Below are positions 1-9,094 of a stretch of DNA of 61,117 nt, piece by piece (position 1 is the first letter of the stretch; the number at the start of each line of letters is the position of its first letter). This DNA is from a virus. The translations under genes and the position numbers were made by a program. The stretch spans positions 1 through 61,117 of IMG/VR virus record IMGVR_UViG_3300023084_000018. One strand, given 5' to 3'. A model generated the notes under the pieces. That model made no database searches and was not told the DNA's origin. It was given only the letters and a program-made list of their open reading frames with translations.

Positions 1-902
1 ACAATTTCATTTTGTAACTTAGACACAGTCTTTTGCTGTTTGGCTGTGTCGTTGCTAACACTTTGAATCCATTTGTTGGCTTCATTAATCTTGTAGTTGC
101 CTTCTTGCCACAAATCACGTTTTTTGTGTTTTTCAATTTCTAAATTAATATCAATATTTTCAAGTTCTTTGATTGCAGTTTTAACACTATTAATTTTTTT
201 AGAATGTTCATCCTGCCATGCTGAACTTTTGATTTTAAAACGTCTGATAGTTTCTTCAATTTTTTCATTACTTGATTTAACTGCTTGTATACGTAATTCT
301 TCTTCTTTGATATCATTTTTTGATTTTGTAATTTGATCTTTCAACAACTGTGCTTTGGTTGATAACCTAGTTATACCTAGTAATTCTTCAATAACATCAC
401 GTTGTTCTGTTGCTTTCATACTCAAAAAAGGTTGATTGTAAGTGTTTAAAGCAACTATTTGCTTGAACAATGCTAACGACATACCAAACACTTTGTGAAT
501 TTCTTCTTGTGTTAATCTGTTTTCACCTTGTGCTTCGTCTGTGTCTTTTTCATTAACAATTTCATCATTGCAAAAAAATCTAAAGTAAGTTGGTTTTCTA
601 CCACGTTCAATTTTATAACTTTTACCATCGACTTCAAATTCACAAGAAACACTCATGTTTTTTTGATTGGTTTTGTTAATTAAATTGTCTCGTTTGATAT
701 TTGTTAGTGCATCTCCAAACAAACAAAAACTCAAAGCATTTAGTAATGTGGTTTTACCTGTACCATTTCTTGATCCTTCTCCGCCAAGATCCAAGTTGTT
801 ACCAAGTATCAGTGTTAAGCCTGCGTGATTTAAGTTAATTGCCTGTGTGGCATTACCAATACTTTGGAAGTTTTTGATTGTAAGGTTCTTTAAAACTATC
901 AT
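1..902 (-). CDS. gp46: Recombination nuclease subunit, gp46/SbcC-like, 3' part missing
   Basis: Minus-strand frame of 300 codons running off the left edge. It starts at the ATG at 902, which overlaps the gp47 stop (ATGA). The N-terminus reads as an SMC/Rad50-type ATPase head: MIVLKNLTIKNFQSIGN followed by a Walker A, GSRNGTGKTT, near residues 43-52. From about residue 190 it becomes Lys/Glu-rich, as in the coiled-coil arm of SbcC/Rad50. In T4, gp46 with gp47 resects DNA ends for recombination-dependent replication and host DNA degradation. The distal ATPase half (signature, Walker B) lies outside the window. Coupling to gp47 by overlap supports the assignment. Confidence 0.9.
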   Translation of the reverse strand, partial: MIVLKNLTIKNFQSIGNATQAINLNHAGLTLILGNNLDLGGEGSRNGTGKTTLLNALSFCLFGDALTNIKRDNLINKTNQKNMSVSCEFEVDGKSYKIERGRKPTYFRFFCNDEIVNEKDTDEAQGENRLTQEEIHKVFGMSLALFKQIVALNTYNQPFLSMKATEQRDVIEELLGITRLSTKAQLLKDQITKSKNDIKEEELRIQAVKSSNEKIEETIRRFKIKSSAWQDEHSKKINSVKTAIKELENIDINLEIEKHKKRDLWQEGNYKINEANKWIQSVSNDTAKQQKTVSKLQNEI

Positions 903-1903
903 AGTCTATTGTAGATTTCCATTAATATGTGATTGTCAAAACTGTCAGATTCAATTTTGCTCAATTGATCTAACACAATTTCATCAACACTTTGAAATTT
1001 AATTTCTCCTTGAAATTCTATTTCTTCTTCTGCTTGTTTGTGTGGTAACAAACTGATTTCTCGTAAACTGTACTGTTGTTGAAAACTTTCTTTGATAAAA
1101 TTGGCTTCTTCATATGTTACATCAACATCAATTTTAACTCGTACATGACATTCAGTATCTAAATATGTTTCTGGGTCTTTAAGCAAATCACTTAAATTCA
1201 TAACTCTGTATTTTGGACCATCTGCCCATATTTTGTACTGTGGTTCTTTGTCCCATTCCAAAAACATACAACCTCTGTCATTGTCCCATGCATCTGCATA
1301 GTTGTGAGCAAACGGATTTCCAATATAACTGATATTGCCTTTGTGCTGTCTTTTGTGAAAGTGTCCCGAAAACACTCTTTCAATGTGACTGAAATGATCT
1401 GCTTGTATTTCTCCGTGATCTGGCATTTCAACCATGGCATTCATTTTAAAATTTGGTAACTCAAAATGTCCAAACATGTATTTGCATTTGATATTTTTAA
1501 TCTGTTTCCATTCGTTTCCAACTAACCATGGAATAATAGCAACATCATCTTTGACTAGTATTTCGTTAACTATTTCAATGTTTGGGATTTCATTAGCAAA
1601 TATCACAGAAGAAATTTCTCTTTTATCTCTGTAAAACAAATCATGATTTCCAGTGATAAAATAAGTTTTTTCAAATGCTTTGCTTAATTTTTTTAAATTA
1701 GAAATAGAATAATTCAGTGTACTGATATTAATTGAACTTCTGTGATGATGCCAGTCGCCTAAAAATATACAAGTTTCTGCACCAAATTCTTTGGCTTCTT
1801 TGATAAACCATTCAACAAAATTTTCACAATCGTTGTTGTGTTGTCTTGAATTATTTTTTAAACCAAAGTGTATATCAGTAAAGCAGGCCGCTTTTTTAAA
1901 CAT
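899..1903 (-). CDS. gp47: Recombination nuclease subunit, gp47/SbcD-like (Mre11 family)
   Basis: 334 residues. Calcineurin-like phosphoesterase motifs are clear: TDIHFG (residues 8-13), LGDWHHH (about 48-54), TGNHD (about 83-87) and a late GHFHKRQ (about 182-188), giving the metal ligands of an Mre11/SbcD nuclease. It should pair with the adjacent gp46 ATPase to process DNA ends. It lies directly behind the late sigma gene but has its own promoter (TTGACT-N17-TATATT) just past that gene's stop, giving a leader of about 23 nt with only a weak GGAA ribosome site. Length matches T4 gp47 (about 339). Confidence 0.93.
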   Translation of the reverse strand: MFKKAACFTDIHFGLKNNSRQHNNDCENFVEWFIKEAKEFGAETCIFLGDWHHHRSSINISTLNYSISNLKKLSKAFEKTYFITGNHDLFYRDKREISSVIFANEIPNIEIVNEILVKDDVAIIPWLVGNEWKQIKNIKCKYMFGHFELPNFKMNAMVEMPDHGEIQADHFSHIERVFSGHFHKRQHKGNISYIGNPFAHNYADAWDNDRGCMFLEWDKEPQYKIWADGPKYRVMNLSDLLKDPETYLDTECHVRVKIDVDVTYEEANFIKESFQQQYSLREISLLPHKQAEEEIEFQGEIKFQSVDEIVLDQLSKIESDSFDNHILMEIYNRL

Positions 1904-1932
1904 AATTTTTTTCCAGTCAATTAACTAGTAAA

Positions 1933-1961
1933 AATATACATTAAAAGTTGTAAAAAGTCAA
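1933..1961 (-). promoter_or_regulatory. Early sigma70-type promoter for gp47-gp46
   Basis: On the minus strand, -35 TTGACT (1956-1961), 17-bp spacer, -10 TATATT (1933-1938). Predicted start is near 1926, about 23 nt ahead of the gp47 ATG. It begins 3 nt past the stop of the upstream gene, so gp47-gp46 can be expressed separately from gp55. Called from consensus match only. Confidence 0.72.
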
Positions 1962-1963
1962 CT

Positions 1964-2764
1964 TTATTTCTTGCCCTCTTTAGTGGACATTTCATTTTCC
2001 ATTTGTCTTGTGTAAGAAGGACTCATGCCGTGACTTTCTAGTATATCATCTCTTAAACTTTGATGTTTTTTCTCTACATTTAAAATTCTAGTAAAACTGT
2101 TGGTAATTGCCGCAGTATAATAAGCAAATGGATTTTGTGATTTGCTTTCGTCAAACTGTAAACCAATCTGTGACAGTTGAACCAACGCTTGTGCTCTCAT
2201 TTCGTCATTGTAGGTATAACCTCTCCAATTGGATCGAGAACCATATCTATCACATAATTTAAGAAACATCAACCCAAGTTTATTGGTCATTCTGCCATGA
2301 TCTTTACTAAATTGATTGTGTCCAATGTGATGACTTTTACCAACTTCTTCCCAATCATTATTGTCATTTAACTTATAATGTTTAAAAGGAATAAAATTTA
2401 GTTTGACTTTTGTATCTGCTATAGTTTTTGGATTGGTTTTTCTATCCGGATCATCTGGAATGTGATCCCATGTAACAACTCTAATAATCACATCAGTATC
2501 ATCCACGTGCCTTAATTTAATTTCATGCTCAGCAATTTCTTTTTTCTTTAATCCAAGTTCTTCAGCCTTCAATTGTGTGAGTCTAGCGGCACGATTTCTA
2601 CGTGCTTCAAGCACTTTTGTTTTGGTAATTTTTTCAATAGGCGTGGTAATTATCAGATCATAATCTGCATACTCTGGCTTTGTGTAGCAACAGAAACTGT
2701 TCTTGCTTTTGTGTATTTCTTTTAAGATGTCTTTGTTGTTTAAATAATTTATTCTTTTTGCCAT
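1964..2764 (-). CDS. gp55: Late-transcription sigma factor, gp55-like
   Basis: Taken from the ATG at 2764 (MAKRINYLNN, 266 residues). An upstream in-frame ATG at 2803 would lie inside the promoter. The C-terminal third (SRSNWRGYTYNDEMRAQA, LDFN-type 'FDESKSQNPFAYYTAAI', FTRILNVEKK) resembles the region-2-like core of T4-type gp55, which recognises late promoters and works with a sliding-clamp coactivator. It is longer than T4 gp55 (185), with a Lys/Arg-rich N-terminal extension. The plus-strand structural genes here carry AATAAATA boxes that such a factor would read. A strong early promoter abuts its start codon. Confidence 0.8.
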   Translation of the reverse strand: MAKRINYLNNKDILKEIHKSKNSFCCYTKPEYADYDLIITTPIEKITKTKVLEARRNRAARLTQLKAEELGLKKKEIAEHEIKLRHVDDTDVIIRVVTWDHIPDDPDRKTNPKTIADTKVKLNFIPFKHYKLNDNNDWEEVGKSHHIGHNQFSKDHGRMTNKLGLMFLKLCDRYGSRSNWRGYTYNDEMRAQALVQLSQIGLQFDESKSQNPFAYYTAAITNSFTRILNVEKKHQSLRDDILESHGMSPSYTRQMENEMSTKEGKK

Positions 2765-2770
2765 AATACA

Positions 2771-2799
2771 AATATACTCTCTAGATGTTAAAATGTCAA
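2771..2799 (-). promoter_or_regulatory. Consensus early promoter abutting the gp55 start codon
   Basis: Minus strand: -35 TTGACA (2794-2799), exactly 17 bp, -10 TATATT (2771-2776). Six bases separate the -10 from the ATG at 2764, so the expected +1 falls on the A of the start codon. That would give a leaderless gp55 mRNA. Consensus-based call; the start site is not measured. Confidence 0.78.
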
Positions 2800-2843
2800 C
2801 CATTTAACACAAATAAATGATTAAATACTGCTTTTATTTTATT

Positions 2844-2851
2844 ACTAAATA
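2844..2851 (+). promoter_or_regulatory. Possible late promoter box (ACTAAATA)
   Basis: ACTAAATA five bases before the gp48-like ATG, in the 92-bp gap divergent from gp55. It differs in two positions from the AATAAATA boxes seen elsewhere in the window. If used with T4-like spacing, transcription would begin at the start codon, and no Shine-Dalgarno is visible. Confidence 0.45.
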
Positions 2852-2856
2852 TTTAT

Positions 2857-3669
2857 ATGACTATCAATCACGACTTTAGAGCAAAATTACAAGCAAAGCC
2901 ATTAGCAAAGCAAGAAGTGTATGGCGGTGGAAGTAAAGATTATAGAAAAAATCTGTTGGCACCTATTGCATATACAAACGGTCTGGTGTTTCCCTACACA
3001 CCAGCAATACAAGTATCTCATGCACAGGTAGACTATTCTCAATATAATCTATTGCAAACAAATTTTGATTATTATGCATTTGTTAGAAGAGCATCTCCTA
3101 CATTTTCTGTAACAGCACCGTTTACAGCAAATAACCTAGAAGAAGCAAGGTATTTACTAGCTGTTTTTCATTTTTTGAGATCTGTAACAATGACATATTT
3201 TGGTAGTAAAAACTTGGCCAGAAGAGGAACTCCTCCCCCGGTGCTGTTGTTTAGTGCATATGGTCCGTATATGTTTGAGAGAGTTCCTGTTCTGATTAGA
3301 ACAGTGTCGTTTGGTTTAGAGCAAGACGTAGATTATATACCGTGTGGATATGGTCCAGAAAACTTGCCAATGAACAACGATGAAAAAAGATTACAGGAAC
3401 TAGCAGTTATTGATACCAGTATTGATAACGATTATGGTGTAGCAGAACTTGAAGAAAGAAAAAAATTAAAAGAAAAAGTAAAAGGCAATATTAAAAGTGT
3501 TGAACAAGGTGTTTCAAAAAGTTTTGTGCCTTCACTGTTAAACGTGTTTATAGAACTTGTTTATGCACCAACACCGTCAACTGTCAGAGATGGTTTCAAC
3601 TTAGACACTTTCAGAGATGGTAGTTGGTTAAAAGGTGGTAACAAAGATGGCAGTAAAGGATTTATTTAA
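2857..3669 (+). CDS. gp48: Baseplate tail-tube cap, gp48-like
   Basis: 270 residues, first gene of a late baseplate block. The middle holds the conserved stretch seen in marine T4-like gp48/tube-associated proteins: PYTPAIQVSH (about 46-55), FVRRASPTFSVTAPFTA (about 75-91), YLLAVFHFLRSVT (about 98-110) and GTPPPVLLFSAYG (about 122-134). In T4, gp48 caps the hub and nucleates the tail tube with gp54. The C-terminal third is charged and probably flexible. Its stop overlaps the next start by one base. gp54-type function cannot be excluded, since gp48 and gp54 are related. Confidence 0.65.
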   Translation: MTINHDFRAKLQAKPLAKQEVYGGGSKDYRKNLLAPIAYTNGLVFPYTPAIQVSHAQVDYSQYNLLQTNFDYYAFVRRASPTFSVTAPFTANNLEEARYLLAVFHFLRSVTMTYFGSKNLARRGTPPPVLLFSAYGPYMFERVPVLIRTVSFGLEQDVDYIPCGYGPENLPMNNDEKRLQELAVIDTSIDNDYGVAELEERKKLKEKVKGNIKSVEQGVSKSFVPSLLNVFIELVYAPTPSTVRDGFNLDTFRDGSWLKGGNKDGSKGFI

Positions 3670-3965
3670 TGGCTAGAGCAAGTAACGAAAACTCACAATA
3701 TTCATCAACTAAAATTATCAATGACTATTTGGATATTTTGTCTTTACCAAATATACCTCAAAGATCTGATGATGAATATTACACTATAGAAAGTAAATTT
3801 GATAAAAGACCAGATTTACTTGCACATTCATTGTATGGATCAACTAGATTATGGTGGGTGTTTATTGCAAGAAACATGGATCTGTTTGAAGATCCAATTA
3901 ACGATTTTACTACCGGAACTGTAATACGTTTACCAAATCCAAGTGCTATTGCCGGATCGAGGTAA
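3669..3965 (+). CDS. gp53: Baseplate wedge subunit, gp53-like
   Basis: 98 residues, starting in a TAATG overlap with the preceding gene. The core RRPDLLAHSLYGSTRLWWV-like segment (residues about 47-64) and the following 'RNMDLFEDPINDF' are the signature of gp53-family wedge proteins, where an aromatic cluster precedes a D-P-I-N/D-F turn. It is about half the length of T4 gp53 (196), as is usual for the short marine versions. It sits between tube cap and hub genes. Confidence 0.75.
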   Translation: MARASNENSQYSSTKIINDYLDILSLPNIPQRSDDEYYTIESKFDKRPDLLAHSLYGSTRLWWVFIARNMDLFEDPINDFTTGTVIRLPNPSAIAGSR

Positions 3966-3970
3966 TCAGC

Positions 3971-6886
3971 ATGTCATCACACGAATCCAAATTTAAAAAA
4001 TTTAATCCTAGAGCTGTAAAAAACAATAACAGTATCACAGTTGACCCAAATAAAAACGTTCATGTTCAAATGACGCCATGGCAAAAATCAAAATTAGCCA
4101 ACGAACGAGCTGAATTAATAAAAGACCTAGATGCAGGAATTAATAAGACTGTTAGCACCACTAGTTCTAGTTCAACAGTGCCAATTGGTACTGTTAACAG
4201 TGCAAGATTAAGTTTTGCTGATGACAGACTTAACTCACCAAACATTAATCCTGCTGATTCATTGAATGCGTTAGATGTGATATCAGAAGAAAACTATTTT
4301 CATAATAGAAATCAAACTCAAGAAAGACTTGAATTAGCGGAACAGGTACAGAATAATAAATTTAAAAACCTTGATGCTAGTGCTACAACATCAGTTAAAG
4401 ACAGCACTACAAAAACTGAAAATAAATTAAAAGAATCAAAAGTTGAAAAAAACAATGTGCAAGACAATCAACAACTAATTGATGAACTCAATGAAGGTAT
4501 TGAAGCAGGTAGTAACAAAACTAATTCAAACTCAACTATTAAAAAATCAAGTAAACCAGCAGAAACAGGTGAAAAAAGATTACAGGCCAGTTTAGACATT
4601 TTTAATGACACTAATTTCATGCAAAATGTTTTGCACAATTATGAATCAGTAACTTACGATATAACATGGGCAATGGCTGGTAAAAAATTTATGAATGAAT
4701 TTTTTGAAAGAGAAAATGCATTAAGATCAGGATACTCGACTAGCAATGAATTTTTTGATTATTCAACTGACAAAGATCCAAACATGTATCTTAAAGAAAC
4801 TAGCGAACCAATATCAATACTGTCACGTACTGGAGAAACTATTACTACCATCACAAATTTGGAAATGGAAAACACATTTGGGTTAACAAGAGCAGACAGA
4901 GTCAACACCGCGGCTGTTATGAGATTTAGCGTGACACAACCACAGTCAGCTAACTTGATTAAACAGATATGGTTAGCATCACAAGAACTAGGTATTGAAC
5001 GTTACCAACAACATCCTTTTTTAATTCAAGTTTATTTAAAAGGCAGAAAAAAAGATGGTACACTAGTTGGCGACTACAAACCGGTGAAAACTGAAGATGA
5101 AAGAAACTTAGGTATACACAATGCCTCCGGAATTGAAATACCAGGCACAAGAAGATTGTATGCTATTATGATAAGAAACATAACATACAGAGTCGAAGCC
5201 GGCGGTGCAGTTTATCAAATTGAAGCCATACGTTATGGTGATATTGGCAAAGCAGATGATCATCAATTGATTGCAGATATGAAAATATCTAACATTAAAA
5301 AATTCAAAGATTTCACAGATGGGTTTGCATCTGAATTAGCACAACAAGAACAGCACAATTTAGGAGTTACAAAGTATCTGTTAGACAAATATAGTTTTTC
5401 TATAAAAGGCTCAGATGAAGATATTACTGGAATAACAGAATCTCGTATAGTAACAGATGCTGAAAAAAACAAACATATTATATTTGGTAAAGATTTAGAT
5501 AACCCAACTGTAACAACAGAAATTGATTATGATTCAAGTATTACTGAAGTACTTGAAAGACATTTGGCTAGAACAACTTTTATGGTAGACAAAATCAAAG
5601 GCATTCAAGAACAGTTGGCTGACATTGACAAAGATGCTGTGGAAAAATGGGACGAAATTGCTATAACCAAAAAAGCATTTACAATCACAGCACATGCAAT
5701 ACCAATGGGTTTTGACAGTTTACGGCAAGACTATCAAAGACATTTTCATTATGTTATTACAGTCAGTGATTGGGCCACAGTGCAGTCAGGAATCATACAA
5801 GAATATCAAGCACCCGAAACAAGACACAAACAAAGAGTCAGTACCATGATGGAAAATGCATTGATTAATAAAAAATACAATTATTTGTTTACAGGCGATA
5901 ACATTGATGTTTTAGAATTTAATTTAGACTTCAATTATCAATATGTTTATCCTTATGATCAACTGCACGGTGTCTTTAAAAGATTACCTGAAGCAACTAT
6001 GATAAAATTTCAAGAAAATGCAACCGAAGAAGCAAATAAAAAAGAAAAAAGCAATGAAATGAAATTGACTTTTAGCAAAGCGGCAGAAGACGGTGTAATA
6101 TCAGGTGCTGAGCACAAACAAATATTACAAGCAAGAAAATTCTTTTTGGAAAACTACACAGAGCAATTACAAAATGGTGCAGTTGAACCCGATGCTGGCA
6201 CACTAACAGCCTATCAAAATTTGATTAATGAATACAACAAAGACATTCAACAGTATAACATCAAACAAGGAGATGCTGGTATAAAACTAAAAGAAGTTGA
6301 AAGATTTAATGATCTTGGAAAGACAGCAGATAATGAAGGACTTGAAATTAGAATTGGTGGAAAGTGGCGCTTGGCTGAGAAATTGGAAAATGATAATGTT
6401 AACTTGTCCGAAGATTCATTGACAAAATTAAATGTTCAATTTTATGGCAGAGCAGTTAATACACACGACGGTATGACAGATGCTGGTTCATCTGAAAATG
6501 CAGAAGCACAACGAGTTTTAGAAAATTCTTTTGCAGGTGGTCCTGGAATAGATTTAATGTCAGTGACCATGGATATCATAGGTGATCCATATTGGTTACC
6601 AAGACCTGAAATTGATACTTTAGATAAAATACTACAAAATTTAGGTGTATCTGCTGATCCAAAATATGAAAATATGATACTGTTTCAATCAATGTATCCA
6701 GAAGAAGTTGATCCTGGTTCTGGAATGATTCCACCAGTAAGCGAAAGGCGGGATGAAATCTTGACAGGCATATATAGAATCTATAAAATAGAACATAGAT
6801 TTGAAGGTGGACAATTTACACAAAGACTGCACCTACAAAGAGATGTATTAACTGATTTAAGTTTTGTTGTAAATCAACGAGGATAA
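3971..6886 (+). CDS. Large baseplate hub-like structural protein (gp27 position)
   Basis: 971 residues with a good GAGG ribosome site. Residues 1-200 are low-complexity, rich in Asn/Ser/Lys and probably disordered. Folded sequence starts near 215 (YDITWAMAGKKFMNEFFERE). Segments such as FLIQVYLKGRKKDG, RRLYAIMIRNITYRVEAGGA and, late, VTMDIIGDPYWLPRP resemble hub or tail proteins of marine myoviruses. A Lys/Glu/Ala helical insert lies near residues 675-770. Its place between gp53 and gp5 suggests the gp27-equivalent hub subunit that holds gp5. I recognise the context more than the family, so the exact T4 counterpart is uncertain. Confidence 0.55.
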   Translation: MSSHESKFKKFNPRAVKNNNSITVDPNKNVHVQMTPWQKSKLANERAELIKDLDAGINKTVSTTSSSSTVPIGTVNSARLSFADDRLNSPNINPADSLNALDVISEENYFHNRNQTQERLELAEQVQNNKFKNLDASATTSVKDSTTKTENKLKESKVEKNNVQDNQQLIDELNEGIEAGSNKTNSNSTIKKSSKPAETGEKRLQASLDIFNDTNFMQNVLHNYESVTYDITWAMAGKKFMNEFFERENALRSGYSTSNEFFDYSTDKDPNMYLKETSEPISILSRTGETITTITNLEMENTFGLTRADRVNTAAVMRFSVTQPQSANLIKQIWLASQELGIERYQQHPFLIQVYLKGRKKDGTLVGDYKPVKTEDERNLGIHNASGIEIPGTRRLYAIMIRNITYRVEAGGAVYQIEAIRYGDIGKADDHQLIADMKISNIKKFKDFTDGFASELAQQEQHNLGVTKYLLDKYSFSIKGSDEDITGITESRIVTDAEKNKHIIFGKDLDNPTVTTEIDYDSSITEVLERHLARTTFMVDKIKGIQEQLADIDKDAVEKWDEIAITKKAFTITAHAIPMGFDSLRQDYQRHFHYVITVSDWATVQSGIIQEYQAPETRHKQRVSTMMENALINKKYNYLFTGDNIDVLEFNLDFNYQYVYPYDQLHGVFKRLPEATMIKFQENATEEANKKEKSNEMKLTFSKAAEDGVISGAEHKQILQARKFFLENYTEQLQNGAVEPDAGTLTAYQNLINEYNKDIQQYNIKQGDAGIKLKEVERFNDLGKTADNEGLEIRIGGKWRLAEKLENDNVNLSEDSLTKLNVQFYGRAVNTHDGMTDAGSSENAEAQRVLENSFAGGPGIDLMSVTMDIIGDPYWLPRPEIDTLDKILQNLGVSADPKYENMILFQSMYPEEVDPGSGMIPPVSERRDEILTGIYRIYKIEHRFEGGQFTQRLHLQRDVLTDLSFVVNQRG

Positions 6887-6905
6887 AATAGGAAACCAAT
6901 AATAA

Positions 6906-8354
6906 ATGTCAAAAAAAACACAATCTTCATCAAGCAATTACAAATCTCGTAGAGATGGCAATAGTAAATCAATTGATTATGGTGTTATAAAAATAGCAGA
7001 AGTGATGAGTGTGACTGATTTAGCCAGAATGGGCAGAATGCAAGTACATATCATAGGTTCAAACACACCAAGAACTGACAAAACAAGTTGGAAAACAGTA
7101 ATTTGGACTTCTCCGTTTGCAGGTGCTACCAGTACTAGTGGTTTAAGAAAAGGAGAACTAGAAGACACATATGCAGGCACACAAACATCATATGGTATGT
7201 GGATGGTACCACCATCAATTGGTAATTTGGTTGCAGTTGCATTTGTCAATGGTAATAGTAACTATGGTGTATGTATTGGTTGTTTGTTTCAACCAGGCAT
7301 CAATCATATGGTACCAGGTATTGCTAAAGGTAAAACATTTGGTGAAAAATCACCTATTGTGCCGTTAGCAGAAGTAAACAGATTAGGTGATGAATCACAA
7401 CTAGCAAACATATTTGACATAGAAGCTCACACAGCCAGAGGCGAGCCCATTGATAAAGCCAAACGACCTGCCCATGGTCCTCATTATCAAGGTTTAATAA
7501 ATCAAGGTTTAGAAAATGATGAAATTAGAGGTCTTAGTGATTCATCTGCTAGAAGAGAATCACCAAGTCAAGTTTTTGGTATTTTAACACCTGGTGGGCA
7601 TCAGTTTGTAATGGACGATGCTAATCAAAAACACATTAGATTAAGAACATTAAATGGTTCACAGATATTATTGGATGACACAAACAACACAGTTTACGTG
7701 ACTAACAGCACAGCAACTGGTTGGGTTGAAATAACAAATCAAGGTAAAATTGAAATATGGGGTGCAGATTCAATATCAATGAGAACTGAAAAAGATATTA
7801 ATGTGAGAGCAGATAGAGATATTAACTTTGAAGCAGGTAGAAATATTAATATAAAAGCCAATTATACACTTGATACTGATTCAGCAGGCAATTACACTCA
7901 ACCTAAATCCACTAGAGATTTAGGAGATATAAAAGGTAATTTACATATTGATGTTGCTGGTGAAACTAAAATAAAGTCAGATGACGATATTAGTTTAACA
8001 ACAAACAACAACACAAACATATACTCAGGTTTAGATTTAAAACTAACACAACTTGGTACATCACATATCAATAGTGGTATTAGTCACAGAGAAACTGCGG
8101 CCGGTGGTGCAGGCAGAATTGATATGAATTCTGCAGGCTTTGATGCATTGTTATTAACGCCAATATCAGGAATTTCATTTTTAACAGATGCTGATGGCAA
8201 TCTGTTATACACAAACATTTTAGAAAACAGAACAGGTTCAGCAGTCAACTCACCAAGAGAAACAGAATCACAACGAGGTTCTATTACTACTAGATTCCCA
8301 ACTAGAGAACCTTATCCAGACCACGAAAGTAAAAGCACAACCAATCAGTCATAA
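6906..8354 (+). CDS. gp5: Baseplate hub spike, gp5-like, without lysozyme domain
   Basis: 482 residues. Residues about 20-140 form an OB-fold typical of gp5/VgrG N-termini (MGRMQVHIIG, YGMWMVPPSIGNLVAVAFVNGN). The second half is beta-helix-like with short repeats (MRTEKDINVRADRDINFEAG, RNINIKANY), as in the trimeric gp5 needle. T4 gp5 carries a muramidase between these parts. Here residues 140-230 show no lysozyme motif, as in other marine T4-likes, so wall digestion must come from other proteins. The stop codon runs into a terminator hairpin. Confidence 0.85.
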   Translation: MSKKTQSSSSNYKSRRDGNSKSIDYGVIKIAEVMSVTDLARMGRMQVHIIGSNTPRTDKTSWKTVIWTSPFAGATSTSGLRKGELEDTYAGTQTSYGMWMVPPSIGNLVAVAFVNGNSNYGVCIGCLFQPGINHMVPGIAKGKTFGEKSPIVPLAEVNRLGDESQLANIFDIEAHTARGEPIDKAKRPAHGPHYQGLINQGLENDEIRGLSDSSARRESPSQVFGILTPGGHQFVMDDANQKHIRLRTLNGSQILLDDTNNTVYVTNSTATGWVEITNQGKIEIWGADSISMRTEKDINVRADRDINFEAGRNINIKANYTLDTDSAGNYTQPKSTRDLGDIKGNLHIDVAGETKIKSDDDISLTTNNNTNIYSGLDLKLTQLGTSHINSGISHRETAAGGAGRIDMNSAGFDALLLTPISGISFLTDADGNLLYTNILENRTGSAVNSPRETESQRGSITTRFPTREPYPDHESKSTTNQS

Positions 8355-8384
8355 AAAAAGAGCGATATTCCTACCGCTCTTTTT
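8354..8384. terminator. Bidirectional rho-independent terminator
   Basis: AAAAAGAGCG and CGCTCTTTTT arms flank a loop of about 10 nt, with A- and T-runs on both sides. It lies between the convergent gp5 gene and the minus-strand membrane protein, so it can stop transcription both ways. The loop edge CGATATT-CCTACCG is shared with the other hairpins of this island. Confidence 0.85.
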
Positions 8385-8410
8385 ATTCAAAGATCTTTGA
8401 GGTCTAAGAT

Positions 8411-8644
8411 TTATTTAGACTTATATATGTGATATAAAATCCAAACAGCCACCAAGCCTAGTAATCCTTGATCACTAAATCCTGATATGATTGCCTGCAC
8501 ATTTCCAATTACAGAAATGTTTGGCCAAAACGGAATACCTTGGCCGCTGAATAACACTTCAAGAACAATCCCAAGTGCTATTAATGATACACCGACATCT
8601 GCTAATGCTGACGCCCATGATTTTACTTTGTTAATAATATCCAT
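8411..8644 (-). CDS. Small two-helix membrane protein, holin candidate
   Basis: 77 residues with two hydrophobic spans, about 17-33 (VGVSLIALGIVLEVLF) and 58-73 (GLLGLVAVWILYHIY), joined by a Pro/Gly loop (GIPFWPNISVIGN), and a basic C-terminus. A strong AGGAGG site precedes the ATG. Very similar small proteins are familiar from marine T4-like phages, mostly unassigned. Size and topology fit a class II holin, but it lies apart from both wall hydrolases, so the role is inferred. A weak promoter (TTGCTT-N17-TAGATT) may lie upstream. Confidence 0.6.
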   Translation of the reverse strand: MDIINKVKSWASALADVGVSLIALGIVLEVLFSGQGIPFWPNISVIGNVQAIISGFSDQGLLGLVAVWILYHIYKSK

Positions 8645-8803
8645 AATAAGGACCTCCTAACTGTTTTAAAGTTGTGCTTAATCTAACATGTTAATTGGAT
8701 AAAAGCAAGACTTTATTTGTTCAATTTTATTTAAATTGTGGATAATTCAATTAACACATCATTTAATTTAAATGCAGTTTTATTGATGTTGATAAAATTT
8801 TCA

Positions 8804-8830
8804 TAAAAAAAGGCGATGTTACCACCGCCT
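8804..8830 (-). terminator. Rho-independent terminator after the cold-shock gene
   Basis: On the minus strand, AGGCG and CGCCT arms with a 10-nt loop are followed by a run of seven T. It lies 16 nt past the cold-shock gene stop. Same loop-closing pattern (GGTGGTAACATCG) as the neighbouring terminators. Confidence 0.8.
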
Positions 8831-8845
8831 CTATCTTGTTTTTAA

Positions 8846-9046
8846 TTACGCTAATGATAAATTCACAGCACTTGGACCTTTGGGTCCATCTTGTGTGTCA
8901 AATGTAATTTCGTCGCCTTCATTCAACTGTCTTAAGCCTGCGGCCTCAACTGCTGAAATGTGTACGAAAACATCTTTATCTTCACACGCAATAAATCCAA
9001 AGCCTTTAGTGGCGTTGAACCATTTTACTTTTCCTTGTTGACTCAT
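8846..9046 (-). CDS. Cold-shock domain protein (CspA family)
   Basis: 66 residues, the full length of a single cold-shock domain. RNP1 is KGFGFIA (residues about 14-20) and RNP2 is VFVHIS (about 26-31), with the usual GKVKWFN start. These bind single-stranded nucleic acid and melt RNA structure. It stands alone with its own promoter and terminator, which suggests independently tuned, probably early, expression. A role as RNA chaperone or antiterminator during takeover is inference. No frameshift or missing motif. Confidence 0.95.
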   Translation of the reverse strand: MSQQGKVKWFNATKGFGFIACEDKDVFVHISAVEAAGLRQLNEGDEITFDTQDGPKGPSAVNLSLA

Positions 9047-9094
9047 GTTGTTCTTTCTTTAGTTTTAGTATTTGTTAATATTTGAGGAAGTTTG

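Noticed and set aside
97-336. 79-residue plus-strand frame at the left edge
   Set aside because: It is antisense to the gp46 coding sequence, whose Walker A and coiled-coil sequence are unmistakable.
2765-2803. Upstream start for the gp55-like gene
   Set aside because: It would put the TTGACA and TATATT promoter elements inside the coding sequence.
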